Below are positions 1-7,029 of a DNA stretch of 25,314 bases, piece after piece; positions within the stretch are counted from its first letter, which is position 1, and the number at the start of each line of letters is the position of its first letter. The stretch covers positions 1 through 25,314 of the forward strand of contig CAJUPQ010000050.1 in NCBI GenBank assembly GCA_910588505.1. The letters run 5' to 3'. Made by a program: the position numbers and the translations under genes. Under the pieces are notes generated by a model, which saw only the letters and a list, made by a program, of their open reading frames with translations, was not told the DNA's origin and searched no databases. This DNA is from an uncultured Hungatella sp. GTDB lineage: Bacteria; Bacillota; Clostridia; Lachnospirales; Lachnospiraceae.

Positions 1-2
1 CA

Positions 3-236
3 GAAGAGATTAGAAAAATTATGTATACAACAAATATTCTAGAGGGGTTAAACCGTCAATACCGGAAGGTAACCAAAACCAAAAGTGTGTTTCCCAGTGA
101 CCAGTCTTTAGAGAAAATGCTGTATCTGGCCAGTGAAAACATTACGAAAAAATGGACTCAGAGATATCGCGGCTGGGATCAGGTGCTGAACCAGCTGATC
201 GTATTGTATGGGGAAAGGCTGACACAGTATTTGTAA
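3..236 (+). CDS. IS256-family transposase, C-terminal part (cut by window edge)
   Basis: The reading frame is open from base 3, so the protein starts before the window. The last 77 residues match the C-terminal part of IS256/mutator transposases: an EEIRKIMYTTNILEGLNRQ block, then RKVTKTKSVFPSD, then a Leu-rich LYLAS segment and a Trp-containing tail (KKWTQRYRGWDQVLNQL). In this family the block follows the last catalytic Glu and is among the best-conserved parts. The DDE catalytic residues lie outside the window, so activity cannot be judged. The family call is strong; whether the element is intact is unknown. Confidence 0.9.
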   Translation, partial: EEIRKIMYTTNILEGLNRQYRKVTKTKSVFPSDQSLEKMLYLASENITKKWTQRYRGWDQVLNQLIVLYGERLTQYL

Positions 237-248
237 AAGAAAAAGCCA

Positions 249-277
249 GGGCGGCTCCAAATAGAGGACAGCCGCCC
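249..277 (+). terminator. Hairpin after the transposase gene
   Basis: GGGCGGCT (249-256) and AGCCGCCC (270-277) form a perfect 8-bp G/C-rich stem with a 13-nt loop, 12 nt after the transposase stop. Only a poor T-tract follows (ccttatt), so it would be a weak intrinsic terminator or an element-end structure. Confidence 0.45.
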
Positions 278-530
278 CAGCCTTATTCCATCGGCATTAA
301 AAGTATTGCCAAAAAAACCAGTCTTATTCCTGAGGCCGGGTGTGGGCAGAGCCCGCAAAAAGCAATTCTTGAGATGCCTTACTTTTGGTGCAAAAAAATC
401 CGGATAGGATGTATAAACACTTCAGCAATGGTTATACTATAAATAGAAAGAACCATCGACAACAGAAAATCAAAAAAATCGACAGCAAAATCTTACATAT
501 CGAACTCTTATCAGGGAAACTCAAATTCCT

Positions 531-556
531 ATGGACACAGAATTTTTTACACCCTC
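531..556 (+). mobile_element. Possible right end of the IS256-type element
   Basis: The stretch around 531-556 (ggacacagaattttttacac then cctc) has the composition of many IS256-family terminal repeats, which often carry acacagaattttt..ac blocks. It lies about 300 bp after the transposase stop, farther than usual for this family, so the intervening DNA may include another remnant. The partner repeat is outside the window, so this is a tentative call. Confidence 0.3.
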
Positions 557-569
557 GATAAGAACGATC

Positions 570-605
570 AAAAAGGGGACAAACCATCTCTGGTTCATCC
601 CCTTT
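570..605 (-). terminator. Intrinsic terminator of the rubrerythrin gene
   Basis: Read on the minus strand, AAAGGGGATGAACC (592-605) pairs along all 14 positions with GGTTTGTCCCCTTT (572-585), two of them as G-U pairs, around a 6-nt loop. A run of T follows (complement of 570-574). It starts about 34 nt after the rubrerythrin stop. The two mismatches on the plus strand become wobble pairs only in minus-strand RNA, which supports this orientation. Confidence 0.8.
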
Positions 606-638
606 ATCTTCAAAATCCTTTAAAATCCGGTACTTTGA

Positions 639-1181
639 TTAGCCAAAGTATCTCTTCAGCAGACCTGCAAACGCCTTGCCGTGTCTTGCCTCGTCTCTGG
701 CCATCTCATGAACGGTGTCGTGGATCGCATCCAGGTTAGCGGCTTTCGCTCTCTTAGCCAGATCGAACTTGCCTGCGGTAGCGCCGTTCTCAGCGGCAAC
801 TCTCTTCTCCAGGTTCTCCTTGGTGGAGGGGCTCACGCACTCGCCCAGAAGCTCGGCAAACTTAGCAGCGTGCTCTGCCTCCTCATAAGCAGCTTTCTCC
901 CAGTAAAGGCCGATCTCCGGATAGCCCTCTCTGTGAGCAACTCTTGCCATGGCAAGGTACATACCAACCTCGGTACACTCACCCTCAAAGTTCGCTCTAA
1001 GGTCAGCCAGAATGTCCTCGGAAACGCCCTGGGCAACGCCTACTACATGCTCTGCAGCCCATGTCATCTCGCCCTTCTGCTCCTCAAACTTGGAAGCAGG
1101 AACGTGGCACTGTGGGCACTCTGCCGGAGGAGTATCTCCCTCATGAACGTAACCGCATACTGTACAAACCCATTTCTTCAT
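639..1181 (-). CDS. Reverse rubrerythrin (rubredoxin domain N-terminal), peroxide reductase
   Basis: A 180-residue cytoplasmic protein. An N-terminal rubredoxin-type iron site has Cys6/Cys9 (WVCTVCGY) and Cys22/Cys25 (ECPQCHVP). It is followed by a ferritin-like four-helix domain with the di-iron carboxylate/histidine motifs EGECTE, EEAEH and DEARH. In classical rubrerythrin the rubredoxin domain is C-terminal; the order here is that of clostridial reverse rubrerythrins, which reduce hydrogen peroxide with electrons from NADH. The start at 1181 is chosen over a longer upstream frame because AAAGGAGA lies 9 nt before this ATG and the upstream DNA holds the promoter and operator. The gene sits next to perR and shares its operator type, so it is probably peroxide-inducible. 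A terminator follows at once. Confidence 0.95.
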   Translation of the reverse strand: MKKWVCTVCGYVHEGDTPPAECPQCHVPASKFEEQKGEMTWAAEHVVGVAQGVSEDILADLRANFEGECTEVGMYLAMARVAHREGYPEIGLYWEKAAYEEAEHAAKFAELLGECVSPSTKENLEKRVAAENGATAGKFDLAKRAKAANLDAIHDTVHEMARDEARHGKAFAGLLKRYFG

Positions 1182-1231
1182 AAATAACGTCTCCTTTTCT
1201 TTATATAAGATTTCAATACTCTTGTTGTAAA

Positions 1232-1252
1232 TAACAATAATAGTAATTGTTA
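1232..1252 (-). promoter_or_regulatory. PerR-box-like operator of the rubrerythrin gene
   Basis: TAACAAT and ATTGTTA form 7-bp inverted arms around a 7-nt centre. Within it, TAATAGTAATTGTTA (1238-1252) matches the PerR box TTATAATnATTATAA at 10 of 14 positions. It lies just downstream of the -10 element, where a bound repressor would block initiation. The 16-nt core AGTAACRATTAYTATT recurs in front of perR. Confidence 0.75.
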
Positions 1253-1260
1253 CTGACATT

Positions 1261-1289
1261 ACTCTATCACAGGAAAATCTGTTTGTCAA
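1261..1289 (-). promoter_or_regulatory. Promoter of the rubrerythrin gene
   Basis: On the minus strand a perfect -35 box TTGACA (1284-1289) is followed by a 17-nt spacer and the -10 box TAGAGT (1261-1266). The predicted start of transcription falls at the edge of the PerR-like operator, leaving a leader of about 70 nt. Confidence 0.75.
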
Positions 1290-1332
1290 CACTTATCGAG
1301 AAAACTTTTCAACCAAATTCTTTCAATGGTTT

Positions 1333-1773
1333 TCATCCGTGTTCCGGAGGGGTAAATGGTTCAGGGGTGATCCTGTCTGTCTTGTCTTTTGAGGAGCAGC
1401 ACTGTCTGCACAGGCCGTAAAAACAGATCAGATGGCTGTCGATCGCCCCGTCGCAGCACTTTTGGGCCTTTTGGTCCAGTTCTGGGAACGGTTTCAGGGG
1501 CAGGTCCATAACCGTGCCGCACATTCTGCACACAAAATGGTAGTGGGGAGTCAGGTCAGCATCAAACCGGTCCGGCCCGCACCCAAAGCTTAATTTTTGG
1601 GCCTCGCCAAGTTCTACCAGAAGGTTCAGGTTTCTGTATACGGTTCCCAGGCTGATATTTGGGTATTCCTGGCGGATACTTAAATACACATCATCTGCAG
1701 TAGGGTGGTCACGGCGGCCCATGAGACAGGCCTTAATGCTTTCGCGCTGTCTGCTGTATTTTAATGTTTTCAT
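1333..1773 (-). CDS. perR: Peroxide-sensing repressor PerR (Fur family)
   Basis: A 146-residue Fur-family regulator with an N-terminal winged helix (about 1-65, including HPTADDVYLSIR and GTVYRNLNLL) and a C-terminal dimer/metal domain. Aligned to Bacillus subtilis PerR with a constant offset of 14, every regulatory metal ligand is present: His23, Asp71, His77, His79 and Asp90 (Bacillus H37, D85, H91, H93, D104). The structural zinc cysteines Cys82, Cys85, Cys122 and Cys125 are present too. Asp90, rather than Glu, is the position associated with PerR-type peroxide sensing by histidine oxidation, so PerR is preferred over Fur or Zur. GGGAGG lies 5 nt before the ATG. The promoter contains a copy of the rubrerythrin operator, so autoregulation is likely. 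Confidence 0.95.
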   Translation of the reverse strand: MKTLKYSRQRESIKACLMGRRDHPTADDVYLSIRQEYPNISLGTVYRNLNLLVELGEAQKLSFGCGPDRFDADLTPHYHFVCRMCGTVMDLPLKPFPELDQKAQKCCDGAIDSHLICFYGLCRQCCSSKDKTDRITPEPFTPPEHG

Positions 1774-1795
1774 GGCAGCCTCCCGTACAAATAAA

Positions 1796-1812
1796 AATAA
1801 TAATCGTTACTA
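1796..1812 (-). promoter_or_regulatory. PerR-box-like operator of perR
   Basis: TAATAATCGTTACTA (1798-1812) matches the PerR box at 10 of 14 positions. The minus-strand core AGTAACGATTATTATT (1796-1811) equals the rubrerythrin operator core apart from two transitions. It abuts the -10 element of perR. Confidence 0.7.
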
Positions 1813-1816
1813 TTAT

Positions 1817-1845
1817 ATAGTATCAGAGAGGCATCTATGTGTCAA
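1817..1845 (-). promoter_or_regulatory. Promoter of perR
   Basis: On the minus strand TTGACA (1840-1845), a 17-nt spacer and TACTAT (1817-1822) form a good housekeeping promoter. A second TATAAT at 1812-1817 overlaps the operator but would need a 22-nt spacer. The layout copies that of the rubrerythrin promoter. Confidence 0.75.
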
Positions 1846-2128
1846 GATTGTTTGAGAAACCATTTTTATCCAAGGTGGATGCAGTGTTAAGGGGATCTGT
1901 ATGAATTTTTTTGTGGCCCGGGACATATAATGGCCTTTGTGGCAGATGATTTCCGGGGCGTTTCGGATTCTGAGGGAACCCAGATGGCAGAAGCCGGGCC
2001 GCGGAGAGTCAGAAATCTCCCGGCAGGTTTCTTCCCCGCAGTCGGAGCGTGTATCTGGCATGTTTTTGCAGCGCCTGGCCTGCGGGGGTGAGAGGGGAGC
2101 GGCGAAACAGGGTACGTCCAAGTTTTTT
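1846..2128. other. Stretch between perR and the PHP gene with no supportable gene
   Basis: A minus-strand frame of 102 codons runs through here (1813-2121). It starts only at TTG, lacks a ribosome site, and ends inside the perR promoter and operator. It is Cys/His/Pro-rich and matches no family I know. No terminator hairpin with a T-tract is evident for the PHP gene. Confidence 0.5.
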
Positions 2129-2878
2129 TCAGGTTGGAGATGTGCAGCTGTTTGGCAGCCAGTCTGACAAGGCGGGGATGTAAGGGATCAGTTTTTCTAC
2201 ATGAGTGTTGATAATCAGCTGCTGTGGAAAATGGATTTCCTCCAGAAGTTCAATGGCCCGCCGGTGGTTGCCCACATCCGCTACGCAGTGAGCGTCGCTT
2301 CCTATTATAATAGGTGTGTTGTAGCGGATACAGAGGCTTAGCATTTCAAGATAGTGTTCTTTTGCTCCCTTTCTGGGAGATTGGGGGTGAAGGGAGCTGG
2401 AGTTGACTTCCAGAAGCTTGTGGTGCTCAGCCGCGGCAGCGACTAAGGCATCATAGTCAACAGGGTAGCGGCTGTCATCTGGATGGCCGATGATCTGGAC
2501 ATAGGGATTTTTCATAACACCTAAATAGGCGTTTGTGTTATCCGTGATGGATCCGGGAGTACAGCAGGGGACATGGAGGCTTGCGATACCGTAATCCAGC
2601 CGGGACTGGGTGATTTCTTTTAAGTCCACATGGCCCTCGTAATCTATGATGTTAAGTTCACAGCCCATAAGGAGGCGGATCCCGAAAAGCTGTCTTGGGA
2701 TCACTTTAAAGTTAGCGAAATAAATCTCCTGACAGCTTCCGGGGATTGCCGGGCCGTGGTCGCTGGAACCGAAAAGGGCGATGTGATGTTCGACTGCGGA
2801 CTTTACCATTTCATACAGAGTATTGTAGGCATGGCCGCAGGCAATGGTGTGGGTGTGAAGGTCTATGAGATCGTTCAT
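2129..2878 (-). CDS. PHP-domain phosphoesterase (YcdX type)
   Basis: A 249-residue single-domain PHP protein, close to the usual length of YcdX-like phosphatases. The metal ligands can be followed in order: His8 and His10 (DLHTHT), His16 (CGHA), Asp40-His41 (SSDHG), Glu74 (GCELNI), His102, His132 (GHPDDS) and Asp195/His197 (GSDAH). This is the three-metal site of the family, which hydrolyses small phosphate esters; the substrate cannot be inferred. AAGGATC lies 8 nt before the ATG. The gene is monocistronic by layout, with its own extended -10 promoter about 180 nt upstream. Confidence 0.9.
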   Translation of the reverse strand: MNDLIDLHTHTIACGHAYNTLYEMVKSAVEHHIALFGSSDHGPAIPGSCQEIYFANFKVIPRQLFGIRLLMGCELNIIDYEGHVDLKEITQSRLDYGIASLHVPCCTPGSITDNTNAYLGVMKNPYVQIIGHPDDSRYPVDYDALVAAAAEHHKLLEVNSSSLHPQSPRKGAKEHYLEMLSLCIRYNTPIIIGSDAHCVADVGNHRRAIELLEEIHFPQQLIINTHVEKLIPYIPALSDWLPNSCTSPT

Positions 2879-3057
2879 AAGGGTGATCCTTCTTTCGTTT
2901 TTAGTTTGGCGGTAAATAGATGGGCAAAATGAGAGGGTGGGGCAAAACGTTCACAAATCTGAATCAGGCCAGAAGAAACACAACAACACCAGGCAAAAAC
3001 GGGATTCGTTCATGTAACATCCCATTCCACCAATCCCCTCATAAAGCCGACAGAAGT

Positions 3058-3066
3058 ATTATAGCA
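3058..3066 (-). promoter_or_regulatory. Extended -10 promoter, probably of the PHP gene
   Basis: The minus strand reads TGCTATAAT, a perfect -10 hexamer with the TGn extension, which can act without a good -35; none is obvious. It would give the PHP gene a leader of about 170 nt. Confidence 0.6.
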
Positions 3067-3120
3067 CATTTTTTTTAAGAAAACTATAAAAATAGTTAGG
3101 TAGATTGGGGGGAGATGTAG

Positions 3121-3126
3121 TATAAT
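3121..3126 (+). promoter_or_regulatory. Perfect -10 box facing the S1-domain gene
   Basis: A perfect TATAAT on the plus strand, with only a weak TTAGGT-like -35 at about 3096-3101. It is the only strong plus-strand -10 box I see before the S1 gene. If used, the roughly 570-nt leader would include the 20-bp inverted repeat and the 36-bp tandem array. Confidence 0.4.
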
Positions 3127-3150
3127 GTACAGGTAGGCAATGAGCAGTGC

Positions 3151-3215
3151 GAAGAATCATAGATAAAAATATGCGTCGTGCTGGCACGTAAGCAGATTTT
3201 TATCTATGATTCTTC
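3151..3215. repeat. Perfect 20-bp inverted repeat with nested hairpin
   Basis: The arms at 3151-3170 and 3196-3215 are exact reverse complements over 20 bp. The 25-nt loop contains a second small hairpin, CGTGC (3177-3181) and GCACG (3184-3188). No T-tract follows, so it is not an ordinary terminator. It could be a leader RNA structure, a cruciform, or the end of a small mobile repeat. It starts 25 nt after a perfect TATAAT. Confidence 0.9.
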
Positions 3216-3324
3216 ATAGGGCGAAGCCCGTGAGCGAGATGGAGCGGAGCGGAATCGAGCGGCACTGCGGAGTCGAGGCAGCGACAACCTTGAAAAAATG
3301 CAATGCGAAGCGAGCCGACACCCA

Positions 3325-3540
3325 AGCGAGCTTTAGCGAGCGGGAGAAGCGATCCGCCCAAGCGAGCATCAGCGAGCAAGAGAAGCGATCCGCCCAAGCG
3401 AGCATCAGCGAGCGGGAGAAGCGATCCGCCCCAGCGAGCTTTAGCGAGCGGGAGAAGCGATCCGCCCCAGCGAGCATCAGCGAGCAAGAGAAGCGATCCG
3501 CCCCAGCGAGCATCAGCGAGCAAGAGAAGCAATCCGTCCC
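3325..3540. repeat. Six tandem 36-bp repeats
   Basis: Six units of exactly 36 bp run head to tail: 3325-3360, 3361-3396, 3397-3432, 3433-3468, 3469-3504 and 3505-3540. A degenerate partial unit follows to about 3565. Each unit begins with a doubled agcgagc half-repeat and ends agaagcgatccgccc. Differences are confined to a few sites (cttt or catc; ggg or caa; a or c at the last base), with extra changes in unit 6. The array lies in a GCGAGC-rich tract from 3216. All frames on both strands are open because of the composition. The 157-codon plus frame (3206-3679, a 12-residue repeat ASISEQEKRSAQ) starts inside the inverted repeat without a ribosome site, so I treat the array as non-coding. Confidence 0.9.
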
Positions 3541-3699
3541 AGCGAGCGAAAGCAGCAATCCGCCCAGGAAAAGCATAAGGCAAGGGAGCCCAGCGGGCGG
3601 GAGTAGATCATTTCTCCCCAAGCAGGCATTAAACAGCCCCAAAATGCCCCACCCCTCATCCCCTACACCCCAAAAATAACTACAGGGAGGCCAAATAAC

Positions 3700-4530
3700 A
3701 TGAGCGAAGAATTAAGAAACGAAGAAGTACAAACCACCGAAACCCCATCCAACCAGGAGTCTGTGGCAGCAGCGGATCCTGCTGCTTTAGCACAGCCCCA
3801 GGCAGTAGCCCCGGCAGAGTCCATGGCCGACTATGCCGCCGAGTTGGAGGAATCCTACAAGGCATTCGATGAGCGCAGCAGCCAAACTTATGTATCCGAG
3901 GAAAACCCGGACGCGGGGAAATGGCAGGAATTTCGTCAGATGATGGCGGATAAGACCGTGGTAAAAGTAAAGATCAAGGAGATCGTAAAAGGCGGAGCCA
4001 TCGCATACGTAAACGATACTCAGGCATTTATCCCGGCATCCCAGATCGCCCTGGAATATGTGGAGAAGCTGGAAGACTGGGTCGGCAAATATATCGAAAC
4101 CTATGTCATCACTGCGGACCCGGAGAAGAAGCGCCTTGTGCTCTCAGCCAGAGAGTATCTCAAGGCCCGCCGGGATGAGGAGCGTCAGAAAAAGATCGCG
4201 TCCTACAAGGCAGGCGATATCGTGGAAGGCACGGTAGACAGCCTGAAAGATTACGGCGCGTTTGTGAACCTGGAGGGCGGCGTATCCGGCCTGATCCATG
4301 TTTCCCAGATCAGCAGCCAGAGGATCAAGCATCCCGGCGTAGTCCTGAAAGAAGGACAGCAGGTGAAAGTGAAGATCCGCTCCGTGGAAAACGGCAAGAT
4401 CAGTTTGACCATGAAGGGGCTGGAGGCAAAGGAAGAGGAGGAGAGCCAGGGATCTTCCCATTTTGAGTACCGAAGTTCGGGAGAAGTCTCCACAGGTCTG
4501 GGCGCGCTGCTGAAAGGGTTAAAACTTTAG
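3700..4530 (+). CDS. Two-domain S1 RNA-binding protein
   Basis: 276 residues. Residues 1-70 are a low-complexity, Glu/Ala/Pro-rich, probably disordered acidic tail. Two S1 OB-fold domains follow, at about 84-152 and 170-242. The second is the more typical, with GDIVEGTVDSLKDYGAFVNL, GVSGLIHVSQIS and VKVKIRSVENGKISLTMK. A Glu/Ser-rich tail ends the protein. Proteins of this size with two or three S1 domains bind RNA or ribosomes in Firmicutes; this is shorter than ribosomal protein S1 and is not a full RpsA. GGAGG lies 9 nt before the ATG. The next gene starts 19 nt downstream, so it is probably co-transcribed with the (p)ppGpp synthetase. Confidence 0.88.
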   Translation: MSEELRNEEVQTTETPSNQESVAAADPAALAQPQAVAPAESMADYAAELEESYKAFDERSSQTYVSEENPDAGKWQEFRQMMADKTVVKVKIKEIVKGGAIAYVNDTQAFIPASQIALEYVEKLEDWVGKYIETYVITADPEKKRLVLSAREYLKARRDEERQKKIASYKAGDIVEGTVDSLKDYGAFVNLEGGVSGLIHVSQISSQRIKHPGVVLKEGQQVKVKIRSVENGKISLTMKGLEAKEEEESQGSSHFEYRSSGEVSTGLGALLKGLKL

Positions 4531-4549
4531 GCATTGAAGGAGGGATACC

Positions 4550-5227
4550 ATGAAACATATCCCAAAAACCTACGACCAGCTGGAACAGTGGAATTCCTTA
4601 ATGTTTTTGTACAGCTCGGCGTTAAAGGAGATTAACGTAAAGATCGAGATCCTCAACAACGAGTTTGTCCACATTTACAATTACACACCTATAGAGCATG
4701 TAAAATCCCGGCTGAAGACGGCGGAGAGCATTGTCAAAAAGATGAAGCGCCACAAGTATGAGGTGACCATTTCCAATATGACGGAAAAGCTAAGCGATAT
4801 CGCCGGGATACGTATCATCTGCTCCTTTACCTCGGATATCTATCAGATCGCTGATATGATATCCAGGCAGAGGGATGTGACGGTTCTGTATGTGAAGGAC
4901 TACATTAAAAACCCAAAGCCAAACGGCTATAAAAGCTACCACATGGTGATCACCATTCCTGTGTATCTGTCCGACGGCCCGGTGGAGACCAAGGTGGAGG
5001 TTCAGATACGGACCGTTGCCATGGATTTCTGGGCCAGCTTAGAGCACAAGATCTATTATAAGTTCGAGGGCGAAGGCCCGGCCTATTTACAGCAGGAGCT
5101 GAAAGCCTGCGCGGATATGGTGGATATGCTGGACGCGAAGATGTATTCGCTGAATCAGGATATTCTGGAGTGGAACAGTCAGAGAAAACCAGCGGGGATT
5201 GACATCAATGAGGCGATCATTACATGA
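4550..5227 (+). CDS. Small alarmone synthetase, GTP pyrophosphokinase (RelQ/YjbM type)
   Basis: A 225-residue cytoplasmic enzyme with only a RelA/SpoT synthetase domain (about 50-170) and no hydrolase or regulatory domains. It would transfer pyrophosphate from ATP to GDP or GTP to make (p)ppGpp. Diagnostic motifs: VKSRLKTAESIVKKM, DIAGIRIICSF, the G-loop NPKPNGYKSYH (121-131) and EVQIRTVAMDFWASLEHKIYY, where Glu150 is the expected Mg-binding acid. The C-terminal helix after about 175 is typical of tetramer-forming RelQ proteins. AGGAGG lies just before the ATG. Its end overlaps the start of the next gene. Confidence 0.93.
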   Translation: MKHIPKTYDQLEQWNSLMFLYSSALKEINVKIEILNNEFVHIYNYTPIEHVKSRLKTAESIVKKMKRHKYEVTISNMTEKLSDIAGIRIICSFTSDIYQIADMISRQRDVTVLYVKDYIKNPKPNGYKSYHMVITIPVYLSDGPVETKVEVQIRTVAMDFWASLEHKIYYKFEGEGPAYLQQELKACADMVDMLDAKMYSLNQDILEWNSQRKPAGIDINEAIIT

Positions 5228-7004
5228 CACAGGAGAACTTATCCAGTTTAACGGCAGGAATCTGCTGCTGTTTTTGGCAGTATACCGGCTGACGGCAGCC
5301 AGCGCGTATGTACAGCTGCTGGACGCCGGTATGCGGTTTTCTCTGGGCCGGGCGGAATACAGCTATCTGACGCTGGAAAACGCCGGGAGAGTGCTTGCCT
5401 GTCCGTGGACCGTTCCAGTGGTCCTGGCGCTTTTGGGCGTGGGCCTTGGGCTTATAATGGTGGAGGCAGGGGGATTGACGTTTGCCTGCTCCAGAGCTGT
5501 CTATTCTCTGAAAATGCCGGCCTGGCGGATATTTCTGGAGGGTATCAGGAGTACAAAGGAACAGTTGGAGAGAAGGAATTTCCGGCTTTTCGCGGTTGCG
5601 GCGGCGGATTTTTTTCTCATGAACCTGGCTTATCTATACCGGACTCTGACCCACATAAAGCCGGTAAATTTCGTCATAGAGGAAATGTCCGGGAATCCTT
5701 TTTTGAAGGCCGGGGCATTTCTTTTTGTATGCGTATGTGTGCTGGGTGTGATCCCCGCCTATTTTGTGTTCCACGGTTGTATGGTGGAGCAGAGAGTCTA
5801 CAGGGACAGCAGAAGGGACAGCGCGGAGCTTTTGAGGGGCAGACGGGCGCGGATCGTGGCCAGGGTGGTGATCCCACAGGTCCTCATCATGGCGGCGGCA
5901 TTGGCGTGCTATCTGGCTATGGTGTTTGTCATGGCCGGCGTCACGGTGGTCTTTGTGCGGCGGGATCTGCAGTTTTCCTTTCTCATACAGGCCTCCCAGT
6001 GGGCGGAGAGGATCATCATGTTTTTGGCCAGCGGGGCGGCGAGTCTGTTTTATTTCGCGGATCTGACGGTGCAGTATTACCGGTACGGAAAGAATCAGGT
6101 GGGCAGGCGCCATTTTTTTGATACGGGGACCGCATTCTTTGGGCGGAAAAACGGTCTGGCATTTTTAAGTATTGCGGGTATTATGACAGGGATGGGCATG
6201 GTGGACGGCGCGGTCAACGGCACATTTCTGGCCAGCTCCGTGGTGGTGAGGACCGAGATCACGGCCCACCGGGGAAGCTCTCTGTCAGCTCCGGAAAATA
6301 CCATGGCAGCTCTTTTGGCGGCTGTGGAGGAAATGGCGGACTGGGCGGAGATCGACGTGCAGGAGACAATGGACGGGGTGGCAGTGGTGTGCCACGATGA
6401 GAATCTGCGCCGGATAGCAGGCGTAAACAGAAATATTAAAGATATGACATTTCAGGAGCTTCTGAATGTGGATGCGGGTTCATGGTTTTCCGGGGAATAT
6501 GAGGGGGAGCGGATCCCTTCCCTGGAGGAAGTGATGGAGTACGCCAAAGGGCGTCTCAACCTGAACATCGAGATCAAGTATGTGGGAGCTGACAGCGGGC
6601 TTCCCGAAAAGGTGTGCCGGTTGGTGGAGGCCTATGAGATGGAGGATCAGTGCATCATTACCTGTACCAGCATGGCTTATTTAAGACAGATAAAGGAAAG
6701 AAATCCCCAGATCCGCACAGGGTATATTATCCCGGCGGCCTACGGGGCTTATTATAGAAATGATGATATTGACATTATCAGCATCCGGTCCGGATTTGTC
6801 AGTAAAAAGCTGGTGAGGCTGGCTCATCAGGAGGGAAAGAGCGTCCACGCGTGGACGGTCAATGACAAGGCGGAACTGGAGCGGATGCGCGTCCTGGCAG
6901 TGGACAACGTGATCACGGACGATCCCCTCCTGGCCAGGGAGATCTTGTATCGGGGAGAGGGGACGGAGAGTCTTTTGGAATATTTAAGGGAGCTGCTTAG
7001 ATAG
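5208..7004 (+). CDS. Membrane-anchored glycerophosphodiester phosphodiesterase
   Basis: About 598 residues. The first 340 hold roughly seven hydrophobic segments, as in the GDPD membrane-domain family. A C-terminal catalytic TIM barrel (about 350-590) follows. Catalytic signatures are His354-Arg355 in TAHRG, PENT, the acidic pair in WAEIDVQ and the His of CHDENL, ending with VHAWTVND and ITDDP. The family hydrolyses glycerophosphodiesters to glycerol-3-phosphate and an alcohol; membrane-fused members are thought to act on lipid- or teichoic-acid-derived diesters. The ATG at 5208 overlaps the synthetase gene by 20 nt and is preferred over a TTG at 5199, but neither has a strong ribosome site, so translation is probably coupled. 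Confidence 0.9.
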   Translation: MRRSLHDTGELIQFNGRNLLLFLAVYRLTAASAYVQLLDAGMRFSLGRAEYSYLTLENAGRVLACPWTVPVVLALLGVGLGLIMVEAGGLTFACSRAVYSLKMPAWRIFLEGIRSTKEQLERRNFRLFAVAAADFFLMNLAYLYRTLTHIKPVNFVIEEMSGNPFLKAGAFLFVCVCVLGVIPAYFVFHGCMVEQRVYRDSRRDSAELLRGRRARIVARVVIPQVLIMAAALACYLAMVFVMAGVTVVFVRRDLQFSFLIQASQWAERIIMFLASGAASLFYFADLTVQYYRYGKNQVGRRHFFDTGTAFFGRKNGLAFLSIAGIMTGMGMVDGAVNGTFLASSVVVRTEITAHRGSSLSAPENTMAALLAAVEEMADWAEIDVQETMDGVAVVCHDENLRRIAGVNRNIKDMTFQELLNVDAGSWFSGEYEGERIPSLEEVMEYAKGRLNLNIEIKYVGADSGLPEKVCRLVEAYEMEDQCIITCTSMAYLRQIKERNPQIRTGYIIPAAYGAYYRNDDIDIISIRSGFVSKKLVRLAHQEGKSVHAWTVNDKAELERMRVLAVDNVITDDPLLAREILYRGEGTESLLEYLRELLR

Positions 7005-7029
7005 ACGGAGGGAAAGGAGAGGGAGCTGG

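Larger units (their letters stand above)
237..638. other. Gene-free stretch between transposase and rubrerythrin
   Basis: Apart from the hairpin at 249-277, the possible element end near 531-556 and the rubrerythrin terminator at 570-605, I see no supportable gene here. The one plus-strand frame that crosses it (to 442) has no ribosome site and no recognisable protein features. The A-rich part at 440-530 looks like non-coding element DNA. Confidence 0.5.

Noticed and set aside
152..442. 96-codon frame after the transposase
   Set aside because: No ribosome site, overlaps the transposase end and hairpin, no recognisable protein pattern.
1182..1292. Longer N-terminus for rubrerythrin
   Set aside because: This DNA holds the promoter -10 box and PerR operator; the ATG at 1181 has the ribosome site and the normal family start.
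1813..2121. 102-codon Cys/His-rich minus-strand frame between perR and the PHP gene
   Set aside because: Starts only at TTG, has no ribosome site, runs into the perR promoter and operator, and matches no family I know.
3325..3540. CRISPR array, suggested by the 36-bp unit
   Set aside because: Units are directly contiguous with no spacers and no cas genes are present.
3206..3679. 157-codon repeat protein (12-residue repeats) on the plus strand
   Set aside because: The start lies in an arm of the 20-bp inverted repeat without a ribosome site, and every frame on both strands is open because of the 36-bp repeats and base composition.
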